Shown here in pieces: positions 15,936-23,728 of a DNA stretch of 64,000 bases (position 1 is the first letter of the stretch; every line of letters begins with the position of its first letter). The notes beneath the pieces were generated by a model that did no database searches, had not been told where the DNA came from, and saw nothing but the letters and a program-made list of their open reading frames with translations. Made by a program: the position numbers and the translations under genes. The DNA is from Bacteroidia bacterium (GTDB lineage Bacteria > Bacteroidota > Bacteroidia > Chitinophagales > Saprospiraceae), in contig JAUIKE010000020.1 in the NCBI GenBank assembly GCA_030430845.1, forward strand, positions 1-64,000, given 5' to 3'.

Positions 15936-17948
15936 CTAAGGCTTTGCTTGTACCCCCTTCACGTACTTATCATACCAATTAACCCACCGCTGAAAACGAT
16001 CCACCTGGAAGCTCGGGCGGCGGATGCCGTGATGCTCGCCAGGATATACGATCAACTGCGTTTCTCGGCCCAGTCTTTTTAAGGATTGATACAATTGCTC
16101 AGAATTGTGAATGGGTACATTCCAATCTTGCGCACCGCCCATGATCAAAGTAGGAGTGACAATGTTTTCCACATAATTAAAGGGTGAAATGCGCTCCCAG
16201 GCCTCTCTGTTCTCCCAGGGCAGTCCCAACTCCGCTTCCCACTGCTGCTGGTAATGATCGTGCCCGTAATTGGCTACGTACAGTACCTCGCTGGCGCCCG
16301 TCATGGCCCCTTTGAAGCGGTCAGTTTTAGTGATAACATAGTTCGTGAGTATGCCGCCGTACGACCAGCCGCCCACGCCGAGGCGCTCAGGATCAGCTAC
16401 GCCTTTTTCGATGACGTGATCAACTGCGGCCATCACGTCCTGATAGTCTTTGTTGCCCCAATCGGCAAAAATAGCTTTGGAGAAATCCTGACCATAGCCG
16501 GAGGAACCCCTCGGGTTGGCCATGACCACGGCATAACCCTGGGCCGCATATAATTGAGCGGTGAAATTAAAACCAAAATTAAACTGGCTAACCGGTCCTC
16601 CGTGAATCCACAAGAGGGTAGGGTATTGCAGGTTTTCTTTGTAGCCCACAGGTTTATACAAGAAGCCTTCTATTTCAGTGCCATCCTTACTCTTGAAGTG
16701 GATGTTTTCGACATTCGAGAGGTTCAACTGAGCCAGCCACTGGTCGTTGGCCTTGCTGATAGGCTTTAGTTGGGTATTCTCTAATTGATACACTTCATAA
16801 GGAGAGGTTGGCGTGCCTACCAGGGTAGCGATTTGGCCCTTTTCGTTCATATGATAGGTTCCGACAACATTTTCCCCTTTGATCAGGCGTTCTACCTTTT
16901 TCGTTTTCAGGTTGACTTTGGCCAGTTGCTCTTCGCCGCTATCTTCCAACTGCGCATAAATGAATTGCCCATCTTTGGAAAATTGAGGGCTGCCAAAGTT
17001 GCGGTCCATCTCCTTGGTTGGATAGGTCGTTTTGCCTTTTCCGTCAGCGGAGGTGATGGCCAGGTGGTTAGTCGCGTACCAGAGCAGATCCGGCTCGGTA
17101 GAAGAGATATGGGCAATACTTTTTCCGTCAGGACTCCAGGCAGGAGAGCGGTCCGATCCGGGATTTTTTGTGATTTGGAGTAAGGTTTGACCTTTGTCGG
17201 TATTATCGGCGGCGACGACCCAGATATCCGAGTTGGAGTTGCCGTCGGGATTGTCGGTCCGGTTGCTGACGAAGGCGATGAGCTTGCCGTCGGGACTCCA
17301 TGTTGGGGAGCCGTCGTCAAAATCGCCGGAGGTAAGCTGGGTGACGGTCGTATCGCCTAGGCTCTGTACATAGAGGTGTGTACGCCTGCGATCCAGGTAG
17401 CCGGCATAGTCGCGTTTAAACTGGAGGCGGTCGATCACATGTGGTTTCGGCTTTTCTTTTCCGTCTTCCTTTTTTTCTTCCGGTTCGGGATCCTTGATCA
17501 GGAGGAGCAATTGCTTGCCGTCGGGCGACCACTCGTAGCCGCTTACCCCTTGCTTGACCTTGGTCAGCGCCTGAGCTTCGCCTCCCTTACGGTTGAGGGC
17601 CCAAACCTGCGTTTTGGCTTTGTCTCCTTTGGAAGCCGTGAAGGTCAGGTATTTGCCGTCGGGACTCCATTGAGGAGAACCGGCTGAATAGTCTTCGCCC
17701 GTCATGGGGATGGCTTCCCCGCCCTCGGTCGGGCTCATCCAAATGCGGGTGGTTCTTTTATCTGTTTTTTTATCGGTTGTGGTAATGGTATAGGCGATCC
17801 AGTCCCCTTCCGGGCTGATTTGCGGATTGCTGACATTTTTTTGCTGAAAAAGATCGTCAATGGTGAGTGAACGTTTCTGTGCGATACCTACGACACTGAT
17901 GGCCATTAGGCTACAAAGGAGCCAGGTCAAATGAACCCAATTTTTCAT
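15936..17948 (-). CDS. S9 family prolyl oligopeptidase-type peptidase (secreted)
   Basis: 670 aa. A signal peptide (1-23) precedes a WD40-like beta-propeller (about 40-390) with repeated SPDGKxLxFxS/AWSPDGK blades. The alpha/beta hydrolase domain (about 420-665) carries the catalytic Ser in GGWSYGG (near 526), Asp in GAQDWNVP and His in GEHHG. The enzyme should cleave short peptides after proline or similar residues in the periplasm (DPP-IV/acylaminoacyl-peptidase group). Length and domain order are normal. It is a single-gene unit with its own upstream region. Confidence 0.92.
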   Translation of the reverse strand: MKNWVHLTWLLCSLMAISVVGIAQKRSLTIDDLFQQKNVSNPQISPEGDWIAYTITTTDKKTDKRTTRIWMSPTEGGEAIPMTGEDYSAGSPQWSPDGKYLTFTASKGDKAKTQVWALNRKGGEAQALTKVKQGVSGYEWSPDGKQLLLLIKDPEPEEKKEDGKEKPKPHVIDRLQFKRDYAGYLDRRRTHLYVQSLGDTTVTQLTSGDFDDGSPTWSPDGKLIAFVSNRTDNPDGNSNSDIWVVAADNTDKGQTLLQITKNPGSDRSPAWSPDGKSIAHISSTEPDLLWYATNHLAITSADGKGKTTYPTKEMDRNFGSPQFSKDGQFIYAQLEDSGEEQLAKVNLKTKKVERLIKGENVVGTYHMNEKGQIATLVGTPTSPYEVYQLENTQLKPISKANDQWLAQLNLSNVENIHFKSKDGTEIEGFLYKPVGYKENLQYPTLLWIHGGPVSQFNFGFNFTAQLYAAQGYAVVMANPRGSSGYGQDFSKAIFADWGNKDYQDVMAAVDHVIEKGVADPERLGVGGWSYGGILTNYVITKTDRFKGAMTGASEVLYVANYGHDHYQQQWEAELGLPWENREAWERISPFNYVENIVTPTLIMGGAQDWNVPIHNSEQLYQSLKRLGRETQLIVYPGEHHGIRRPSFQVDRFQRWVNWYDKYVKGVQAKP

Positions 17949-18146
17949 ACTTTATTTTTCGAGAAAAAATAAGATTAAAAATTTAAAAAAAAGGGTTTTG
18001 AGCAGGCATAATTTTGATTTTTCTAGTTTGTCACCTTTTGACAAAAGTAATGAATCACTTTCTTGCCGGCTTAAGTCGGAATATTGAATATAAAAATTTA
18101 CACCTGAAGTAAGCTGGGGGCAGGACGGAATTCAATTACCAACTTC

Positions 18147-18236
18147 AAAAGCCTCAGCGAGGCGTCCTGTGGGTAACAAGGCGATAAACATCGTCTAAAA
18201 AGCTCCGGCGGAGCGTCATATTATTTTTGTGTGTTA
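18147..18236. repeat. Two REP-like palindromic units
   Basis: Two units share the form AA(A)GC-hairpin-GCGTC followed by CTGT or ATAT: GCCTCAGCGAGGCGTCCTGT at 18151-18170 and GCTCCGGCGGAGCGTCATAT at 18202-18221. Each has a 4-5 bp stem and a conserved right tail, like the REP sequences common between Bacteroidota genes. The DUF6427-like gene ends immediately to the right. Confidence 0.65.
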
Positions 18237-18237
18237 C

Positions 18238-19227
18238 TCACCCCAGTATTAAAGTCTGATACTGAAAAAACAGAATGAGTAGTAATAGAAAAAAGTGGAG
18301 CAACTCTGCCCAACTGTTAGACAGCTGCGTGAAGTTGAAGGATAGCAATATGCCTAAGGGGATCGCCAATACAAGCAAATGATCAAGGTTAATTCCAGCC
18401 TGGATTAAAACTGTAAATACGGCCAGAAACAACATCCAGTAGAGGATGCTGATCTTTTTTTGACTTTCTCTCACCCGTCTGGCAATGTTTTGATTATTAC
18501 TGACTATGGTTACAAGGGACAAAAAAGTAATAAAGCCTAGTTTAAAGTAGGCTGCCGGATTTAAAGGACTTAAGGAAAAAACAGAGAACCATTGTAAGCC
18601 TGTATTGAATTGAAAACTTAGAAAGTAGCCCAATTGGTCGTGCCAGAAATAATAAGTGCCCAATAGCAGATAGGGAACCAGGGCGCCTACTATTACCATT
18701 AAGCGTTCGCGCAAATTAAACGCCCGTAAAATTCCTAAGGCTGAAAAACCGGCTAAGAGGAGTACGAGGTACGAAAAGTAGAACAAGCTCCCCAGGCTGA
18801 TGAGAAACCCGATATTAAAAATGGCTCCTGCACTCTTGTTATTGTTGTATATGCTAAACATATTCACAACAGCCAGTAGATAAAAGGTGTTGGCCATATG
18901 CAGGGGAGACAAATGGGTGAATTCCGGCAAGGCACTGGCGACAAGGACGTAGAAGAAACCAGGAAACAGATTGGTCTCTAGGTTCAACCGGTTGTCTGCT
19001 ATCATAAAATTGATCAGTATCCCTTGAAGCAAAACCAAGATAGCGGCTACGATATCAGCGGTGAGGCTATCCCACGGGAGCCATTGATATACTGAGTGAG
19101 CCAGGATACCTTCCTGAGAGGGCTCCCAGCTTTGTGGCATCACGAACACATGCAGGTACAGGATCGCCACATAGAATAAAAGCAGAAAATTGTTGAGTAA
19201 TTGATTGGTTCTAAATAATGATAACAC
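18238..19227 (-). CDS. DUF6427-like polytopic membrane protein
   Basis: 329 aa with nine or ten hydrophobic helices over the whole length and few charged residues. The opening MLSLFRTNQLLNNFLLLFYVA resembles Bacteroidota proteins of the DUF6427 group, whose function is unknown. There is no catalytic motif. It lies 58 bp after the thymidine kinase gene on the same strand and may be co-transcribed with it. The assignment is from overall pattern only. Confidence 0.7.
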   Translation of the reverse strand: MLSLFRTNQLLNNFLLLFYVAILYLHVFVMPQSWEPSQEGILAHSVYQWLPWDSLTADIVAAILVLLQGILINFMIADNRLNLETNLFPGFFYVLVASALPEFTHLSPLHMANTFYLLAVVNMFSIYNNNKSAGAIFNIGFLISLGSLFYFSYLVLLLAGFSALGILRAFNLRERLMVIVGALVPYLLLGTYYFWHDQLGYFLSFQFNTGLQWFSVFSLSPLNPAAYFKLGFITFLSLVTIVSNNQNIARRVRESQKKISILYWMLFLAVFTVLIQAGINLDHLLVLAIPLGILLSFNFTQLSNSWAELLHFFLLLLILFFQYQTLILG

Positions 19228-19285
19228 CGGATATCTTTTGTACTAAATTTAAAGGTAACAAATTTATGGTAGAAGGATTCATCTT

Positions 19286-19876
19286 TCACGTTTTGAGGTT
19301 CAGAATATTACCCATCAAATAACAAGTCCGACAACGCGCTTCGTAATGCTCCTTTTCGCCAAGTAAGACCGTATCATCCGATTCGCCGGGCAGGCGGTAG
19401 GAATGAGTAGCCAGGTTGCCGCAATGTTGGCAGATAGCATGTACCTTGGTGATGTATTCAGCTATCGCTAATAAATTAGGCATCGGGCCGAATGGGCGAC
19501 CCTTGAAATCCATATCCAGGCCGGCGATGATAACACGGATGCCTCGCATGGCGAGTTGTTCGCAGTGGTGCGGCAATTCCATATCAAAGAACTGTGCCTC
19601 GTCAATACCTACAACATTGACCCCTTCCGTAAACTTTAGCAAATGGGAAGAGTGCTCAAGAGGCGTGGACAGAATATAGTTAGAATCGTGAGAAACGACC
19701 TTCGCATCATCATAGCGCGTGTCGATCATCGGCTTGAAGATCTCCACTCTTTGACTGGCAATCTTGGCTCTTTTTAAGCGGCGGATCAGCTCTTCGGTTT
19801 TGCCCGAAAACATCGATCCGCAGATCACTTCGATCCATCCGCTGCGTTGGCCTTTGAAATGAGGTTCTAGAAACAT
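19286..19876 (-). CDS. tdk: Thymidine kinase
   Basis: 196 aa from the ATG at 19876; a longer frame starting at 19933 would begin inside the palindrome and is unlikely. The P-loop GSMFSGKT is at residues 20-27 and the DEAQFFD motif near 95. A lasso region (YRLPG...) and four zinc-binding cysteines (CQHC ... CRTC) complete the type II TK fold. It phosphorylates thymidine in the salvage pathway. It probably shares a transcript with the membrane protein downstream. Confidence 0.93.
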   Translation of the reverse strand: MFLEPHFKGQRSGWIEVICGSMFSGKTEELIRRLKRAKIASQRVEIFKPMIDTRYDDAKVVSHDSNYILSTPLEHSSHLLKFTEGVNVVGIDEAQFFDMELPHHCEQLAMRGIRVIIAGLDMDFKGRPFGPMPNLLAIAEYITKVHAICQHCGNLATHSYRLPGESDDTVLLGEKEHYEARCRTCYLMGNILNLKT

Positions 19877-19896
19877 GTTATTGAGTAATGGATATT

Positions 19897-19942
19897 TAGT
19901 AATGATTGTTGAGGCGGCATGCCGCCTCAACAATCATTACTA
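19897..19942. repeat. Perfect 46-bp zero-loop palindrome in a divergent promoter region
   Basis: 23-bp arms meet at GGCATGCC with no unpaired base. It begins 20 bp upstream of the thymidine kinase start (minus strand) and 183 bp before the next plus-strand gene. Both neighbours start here, so a terminator role for them is excluded. Confidence 0.9.
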
Positions 19943-20124
19943 TAAAAATACTAAAGTAGAATTTCTTAATTGCTTAACCAACGATGATAAGGGATTGATG
20001 AAAAAAATAAATATCTTTGAGCGCAGTTTAAAACTTATAGGTGTGAATAGGGTTTTCATCCTATAACACCCTTTGGGATATTTCCCGAAAAATTTAAAAA
20101 TCGGAAAACTTTTTACAAACACCT

Positions 20125-20913
20125 ATGGATTGGCAAAAAGCAAATATCGCGATAAAAAAGATAAATGCCTTACATAAGAGTATGGCAATGGGAAACGGGA
20201 AGGTAACCTCCATCGAAAGAGACTTGATGCTCAATTACATTCGTCAGTTGTATGAATTGTTTTTGGAGCAGGAGGTAGAAGAAATAGAAGGCGTACCGAG
20301 TGAAAAGCCTGGAAGTTTGTCGGACCGGAGCACACCCGAGTTTGAGATCGTAGATCATGAGGAAGAAGAAAGCGAACCTGCTCCAGCCGAAGAACCGGAG
20401 CCCAAAAAGCCTGCACCGCCAAGAATCATAGAAATCCCGGAAAGTATAAAAGAACTGGAGGAGCAAGAAGCCGAACAACAAGAGGATGAACCGCCGGTTT
20501 TTGAACGTCCCACTCCTCCAAAGGAAGCCAAAAAGGTGATACCACCATCTTTTGAGCCTCAACCTGAACAAAAACAGGAAACGGTACGTCCTTCCTCTTA
20601 CAACAAATCAGAACTGGAAGTATTATTTGATTTTAAAAATGGAGGAGAGTTAGCCGACAAATTAAGTGACCAACCGGTAAGTGACCTTACCAAAGCCCTT
20701 TCCATAAATGACCGTTTGTTATACATGAATCAATTGTTTGGAAAAGATATGAGCGAACTCGACGAATCGCTGAAATTGCTGAATCGATTCGAGAGCCTCC
20801 AGGAGGCCAAAAGCCTTATCTATAACCTGGCCGAACAGTATGATTGGACCAAGGATGAAAAGCTCGATATCGCCAAAGACTTCCTAAGATTAGTCAGACG
20901 GAGATATCTGTAA
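20125..20913 (+). CDS. Conserved protein with acidic/proline-rich linker (function unknown)
   Basis: 262 aa. Residues 1-55 are helical. Residues 56-160 are a disordered Glu/Pro-rich stretch (EEEESEPAPAEEPEPKKPAPP). Residues 165-262 form a helical C-terminal domain (ELEVLFDFKNGGELADKL, LSINDRLLYMNQLFGKDM) seen in hypothetical proteins of Bacteroidota as I recall them. There is no signal peptide, so it is cytoplasmic. The two folded ends joined by an acidic tether suggest a scaffold, but no partner can be named. It is a single-gene unit closed by a strong terminator. Confidence 0.75.
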   Translation: MDWQKANIAIKKINALHKSMAMGNGKVTSIERDLMLNYIRQLYELFLEQEVEEIEGVPSEKPGSLSDRSTPEFEIVDHEEEESEPAPAEEPEPKKPAPPRIIEIPESIKELEEQEAEQQEDEPPVFERPTPPKEAKKVIPPSFEPQPEQKQETVRPSSYNKSELEVLFDFKNGGELADKLSDQPVSDLTKALSINDRLLYMNQLFGKDMSELDESLKLLNRFESLQEAKSLIYNLAEQYDWTKDEKLDIAKDFLRLVRRRYL

Positions 20914-20914
20914 A

Positions 20915-20957
20915 AAAGAAGGAAAGACCAGCGCCGAGCGCTGGTCTTTCCTTCTTT
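20915..20957. terminator. Palindromic terminator after the acidic-linker gene
   Basis: 20-bp perfect arms (20915-20934 / 20938-20957) with loop CGA, starting 1 bp after the stop codon. Confidence 0.88.
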
Positions 20958-20960
20958 AAG

Positions 20961-21027
20961 TTAAAGAGTAATTTCAGCTCTGGTTTCCCGCGCTGCGCGG
21001 GAAACCAGAGCTGAAATTACTCTTTAA
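20961..21027. repeat. 67-bp palindrome with 33-bp arms upstream of pfkA
   Basis: Arms 20961-20993 and 20995-21027 are exact complements around a single T. It follows 3 bp after a complete terminator and ends 35 bp before the pfkA ATG. It is therefore superfluous as a terminator and would lie in or beside the pfkA promoter or leader. It is the longest perfect palindrome in the window. Confidence 0.9.
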
Positions 21028-21062
21028 ATGAAATATTCTTTCAATATAAAACATAAGCAATT

Positions 21063-22034
21063 ATGAATCGAATTGCTGTTTTTACCTCAGGAGGAGATGC
21101 TCCTGGTATGAACGCATGTATTCGGGCCGTTGTCCGTACCGCTCATCATTTTGGAAAAGAAGTTATTGGAGTTCGCAGAGGGTATCAGGGAATGATCGAT
21201 GAAGATTTCTTCTTAATGGAACCCCAATCCGTCTCTAATATCATTCAACTAGGGGGAACCATTCTTCGCTCCGCCAGAAGTCACGACTTCCGTACTCCGG
21301 AAGGACGGAAAAAAGCGTATGAGAACTTAAAAAGTCAAAATATCGACGGCATTGTGGCTATTGGGGGAGATGGAACCTTCACTGGGGCCAATATTTTTAT
21401 GCAGGAATATCCGGATATCTCCATAGTGGGCTGCCCTGGGACCATCGATAATGACCTATACGGAACAGATTACACCATCGGATATGACACGGCCATTAAT
21501 ACGGCCATGAATGCCATCGATAATATTAAGGATACTGCTAATGCCCATGATCGGCTATTTTTTATAGAAGTGATGGGACGGGATGCCGGGTTTATTGCTT
21601 TGAGAGCAGGTATCGCAACCGGAGCTGAAGCCGTATTGATCCCTGAAAGCAAAACAGATGTAGATAATCTGATCCATGTTCTGGAAAACGACTATAAGAA
21701 GAAGAAGAATGCCTGTATTGTAGTTGTTGCTGAAGGGGACGATACGGGAGGAGCCCTAAAAATAGCGGAAAGAGTAGGTAAAACTTTCACGGAGTACGAA
21801 ATAAAGGTGTCTATTCTGGGGCATATGCAAAGAGGTGGTCGCCCAACCTGTATGGAGCGCGTAAGAGCCAGTCGAATGGGCGTCGCTGCCGTCAAAGCAC
21901 TCATGAATGGAGATAAGGGGGTGATGATTGGAATCATCAATCAGCGCATTACCCAAACTCCTTTTGAAATGGCTTGCAAAACTCATCCACCATTAGATGA
22001 AGAAATGCTGGAAGTGGCTAAAATTCTGGCCTAA
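21063..22034 (+). CDS. pfkA: ATP-dependent 6-phosphofructokinase
   Basis: 323 aa, normal length for bacterial PfkA. Motifs: ATP site TSGGDAPGMNA, GGDGT (the glycine before Thr points to ATP, not PPi), catalytic PGTIDNDL, substrate-binding MGRDAGFIAL and LGHMQRGGRPT. It phosphorylates fructose-6-phosphate, the committed step of glycolysis. It is flanked on both sides by long palindromes and is transcribed alone. Confidence 0.95.
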   Translation: MNRIAVFTSGGDAPGMNACIRAVVRTAHHFGKEVIGVRRGYQGMIDEDFFLMEPQSVSNIIQLGGTILRSARSHDFRTPEGRKKAYENLKSQNIDGIVAIGGDGTFTGANIFMQEYPDISIVGCPGTIDNDLYGTDYTIGYDTAINTAMNAIDNIKDTANAHDRLFFIEVMGRDAGFIALRAGIATGAEAVLIPESKTDVDNLIHVLENDYKKKKNACIVVVAEGDDTGGALKIAERVGKTFTEYEIKVSILGHMQRGGRPTCMERVRASRMGVAAVKALMNGDKGVMIGIINQRITQTPFEMACKTHPPLDEEMLEVAKILA

Positions 22035-22073
22035 TGAAGCGGCAGACGGCCCCTCGGCCGTCTGCCGCTTCAT
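22034..22073. terminator. Palindromic terminator overlapping the pfkA stop codon
   Basis: 18-bp perfect arms (22034-22051 / 22056-22073), loop CCTC. The left arm begins with the last base of the pfkA TAA. There is no T tract; a short A-run follows. Confidence 0.8.
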
Positions 22074-22151
22074 ATAAAAACCGGTCGCCTTCGCAGAAAT
22101 AATTTGACAATCTAACTGATTCGTTTCATATTAGAGATAAAAAACAGTTGT

Positions 22152-22910
22152 ATGTCGTCGAAGGTGTCAGCAAAATTATATGATAGCGTGGTTTGGCCAA
22201 TCCGCATGTTGGTTCTAATGTGGGGAATAGCGCTGATCCAGGAATTTACTCCGCTCAGTTTTATTCGCCTGGGGGTGTACCCCGGTGAGATCTGGGGACT
22301 GAAGGGGGTGTTTTTTATGCCCTTGGTTCATGGCGACTTAGGGCATATCCTTTCCAATACCGCTCCATTCTTTGTGCTAACTACTATGATCATGTTCTTT
22401 TACAGGAAAGTCGCCTGGGCTTCTTTCCTGATGATCTATTTGCTTAGCGGCTTCGCGGTTTGGATGACGGGCTTCGCGCCCCTGATTTTCGGCCAGTCGA
22501 GCTTCCATGTTGGAGCCAGTGGGGTTATCTACGGTTTGGCGGCCTTTGTGTTCTGGACCGGGCTCTTCCGCCGTAACCTTAAATCAATTGCACTAGCCCT
22601 CATCGTAGGTTTCTATTACGGCTCTATGATCTGGGGCATCCTGCCAGGTCAGGAAGGCATCTCCTGGCAAGGGCACTTACTGGGAGGCGTGGCCGGTATT
22701 TTCGCCGCCTTCTGGTTCAAGGACCGTATTGAAGAAGATGAACAACCCAAAAAATATTCCTGGGAAGAAGAAGAAGAAACCTCCAGCCTGGAAGAAGGTT
22801 CTTACTTCCTGGATCGCGATATTTTCAAAAAAACAAAGGAAGAAAGAGAGCGAGAACGCCTGGAAAGGAAAGATTCTTCTGATTGGTTTTCTTCCAATAC
22901 CTGGGACTAA
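22152..22910 (+). CDS. Rhomboid family intramembrane serine protease
   Basis: 252 aa, six membrane helices in residues 10-195. The catalytic Ser is in HVGASGVIYG (near 122) and the catalytic His in WQGHLLGG (near 172). The conserved loop HGDLGHILSN, with its paired histidines and Asn, precedes helix 2. The C-terminal 55 residues are a cytoplasmic tail rich in Glu, Lys and Arg (WEEEEETSSLEEG; KEERERERLERK). Rhomboids cut substrate membrane helices; the substrate is unknown. Confidence 0.92.
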   Translation: MSSKVSAKLYDSVVWPIRMLVLMWGIALIQEFTPLSFIRLGVYPGEIWGLKGVFFMPLVHGDLGHILSNTAPFFVLTTMIMFFYRKVAWASFLMIYLLSGFAVWMTGFAPLIFGQSSFHVGASGVIYGLAAFVFWTGLFRRNLKSIALALIVGFYYGSMIWGILPGQEGISWQGHLLGGVAGIFAAFWFKDRIEEDEQPKKYSWEEEEETSSLEEGSYFLDRDIFKKTKEERERERLERKDSSDWFSSNTWD

Positions 22911-22916
22911 AAGTTT

Positions 22917-22951
22917 GATAATTATGGTGGCCGTCGGCCACCATAATTATC
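22917..22951. terminator. Bidirectional palindromic terminator (rhomboid / SPOR-like gene)
   Basis: 17-bp perfect arms (22917-22933 / 22935-22951) around a single T; core GGCCG-T-CGGCC. It lies between convergent genes, and the right arm covers the stop codon of the SPOR-like gene (22947-22949). Confidence 0.88.
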
Positions 22952-23498
22952 TTGTTATCTGCTTTGGAAAAGCAAAATCAAATCCCATATTAAACGCCAG
23001 CTGCCGGTAATCCTGTTCTGCATTCGGTGAAGTGGCCGGATTGTACAAACCAATGGAATATTTGTAAAACCCATTGTCATACCGGACGTGCACGATGGCC
23101 TGATCAAAGGCATCTAACTGATTCATGAATTTGGAGTTGTCGAGCTTTTTTAGGGCTGTAAACTGAAAGGTGTAATAGCGCTCATCCGCAGGACTATTTG
23201 CGTCATACAAATCATTTTCCAAGACCAGGTAGGCATTTCTGAAGCCGTTTCTTTTGACAATGTCCAGGGCACGTTGGGCCGTCCGCCGACCAATATATGT
23301 TCCCAGATATACCCGAGTGAACCCGTTTTCGGATGGCTCCATTTCCAGTACACCAAACTTTTTGACTTTGTCAAATTTTTCGAATATGACTTGCCCTTGT
23401 AGAGAAACTAACCTGATTTTGTAAATCCGATCATCCATTTGACCATACAGGAAAATGGTGCAAATGAGAAAAATAAAAAGTAGCCCTGTTTTTTTCAT
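22947..23498 (-). CDS. Exported protein with SPOR-like repeat
   Basis: 183 aa from the ATG at 23498, which gives a signal peptide (MKKTGLLFIFLICTIFLYGQ); the frame extends upstream into simple-repeat DNA. Residues 35-105 (KFGVLEMEP...TRVYLGTYIGRRTAQRALDIVKRNGFRNAYLV) resemble a SPOR fold, which binds denuded glycan strands of peptidoglycan. A second, weaker unit follows to the end. A periplasmic cell-wall-binding role is inferred. Confidence 0.7.
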   Translation of the reverse strand: MKKTGLLFIFLICTIFLYGQMDDRIYKIRLVSLQGQVIFEKFDKVKKFGVLEMEPSENGFTRVYLGTYIGRRTAQRALDIVKRNGFRNAYLVLENDLYDANSPADERYYTFQFTALKKLDNSKFMNQLDAFDQAIVHVRYDNGFYKYSIGLYNPATSPNAEQDYRQLAFNMGFDFAFPKQITR

Positions 23499-23515
23499 TA
23501 CTGTAGGTTTTAAGA

Positions 23516-23546
23516 GTTCTGGGTTTTGGGTTCTGAGTTCAAAGTT
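23516..23546. repeat. G-rich simple repeat upstream of the SPOR-like gene
   Basis: TTCTGGGTTTTGGGTTCTGAG-type degenerate repeats just upstream of the minus-strand start. Similar C-rich runs on the coding strand precede the sensor kinase near 46275-46305 and the peroxidase at 59957. Confidence 0.5.
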
Positions 23547-23728
23547 CAAAACTTCCTTTAAGAGGCACACTTTGACGGCAGAATCAGTTGGTCATTGAAC
23601 ATAATTTGGGGAAAATATAAAACTTTTTCTATAAATAAGAGGTGATTCAAGCCTGTAGGCCCTGAATTTTGAGTAACAAGTTCTCAAACCAGATGAAAAG
23701 TACGTCTATCTGCCCCCAAAACCGAAAA

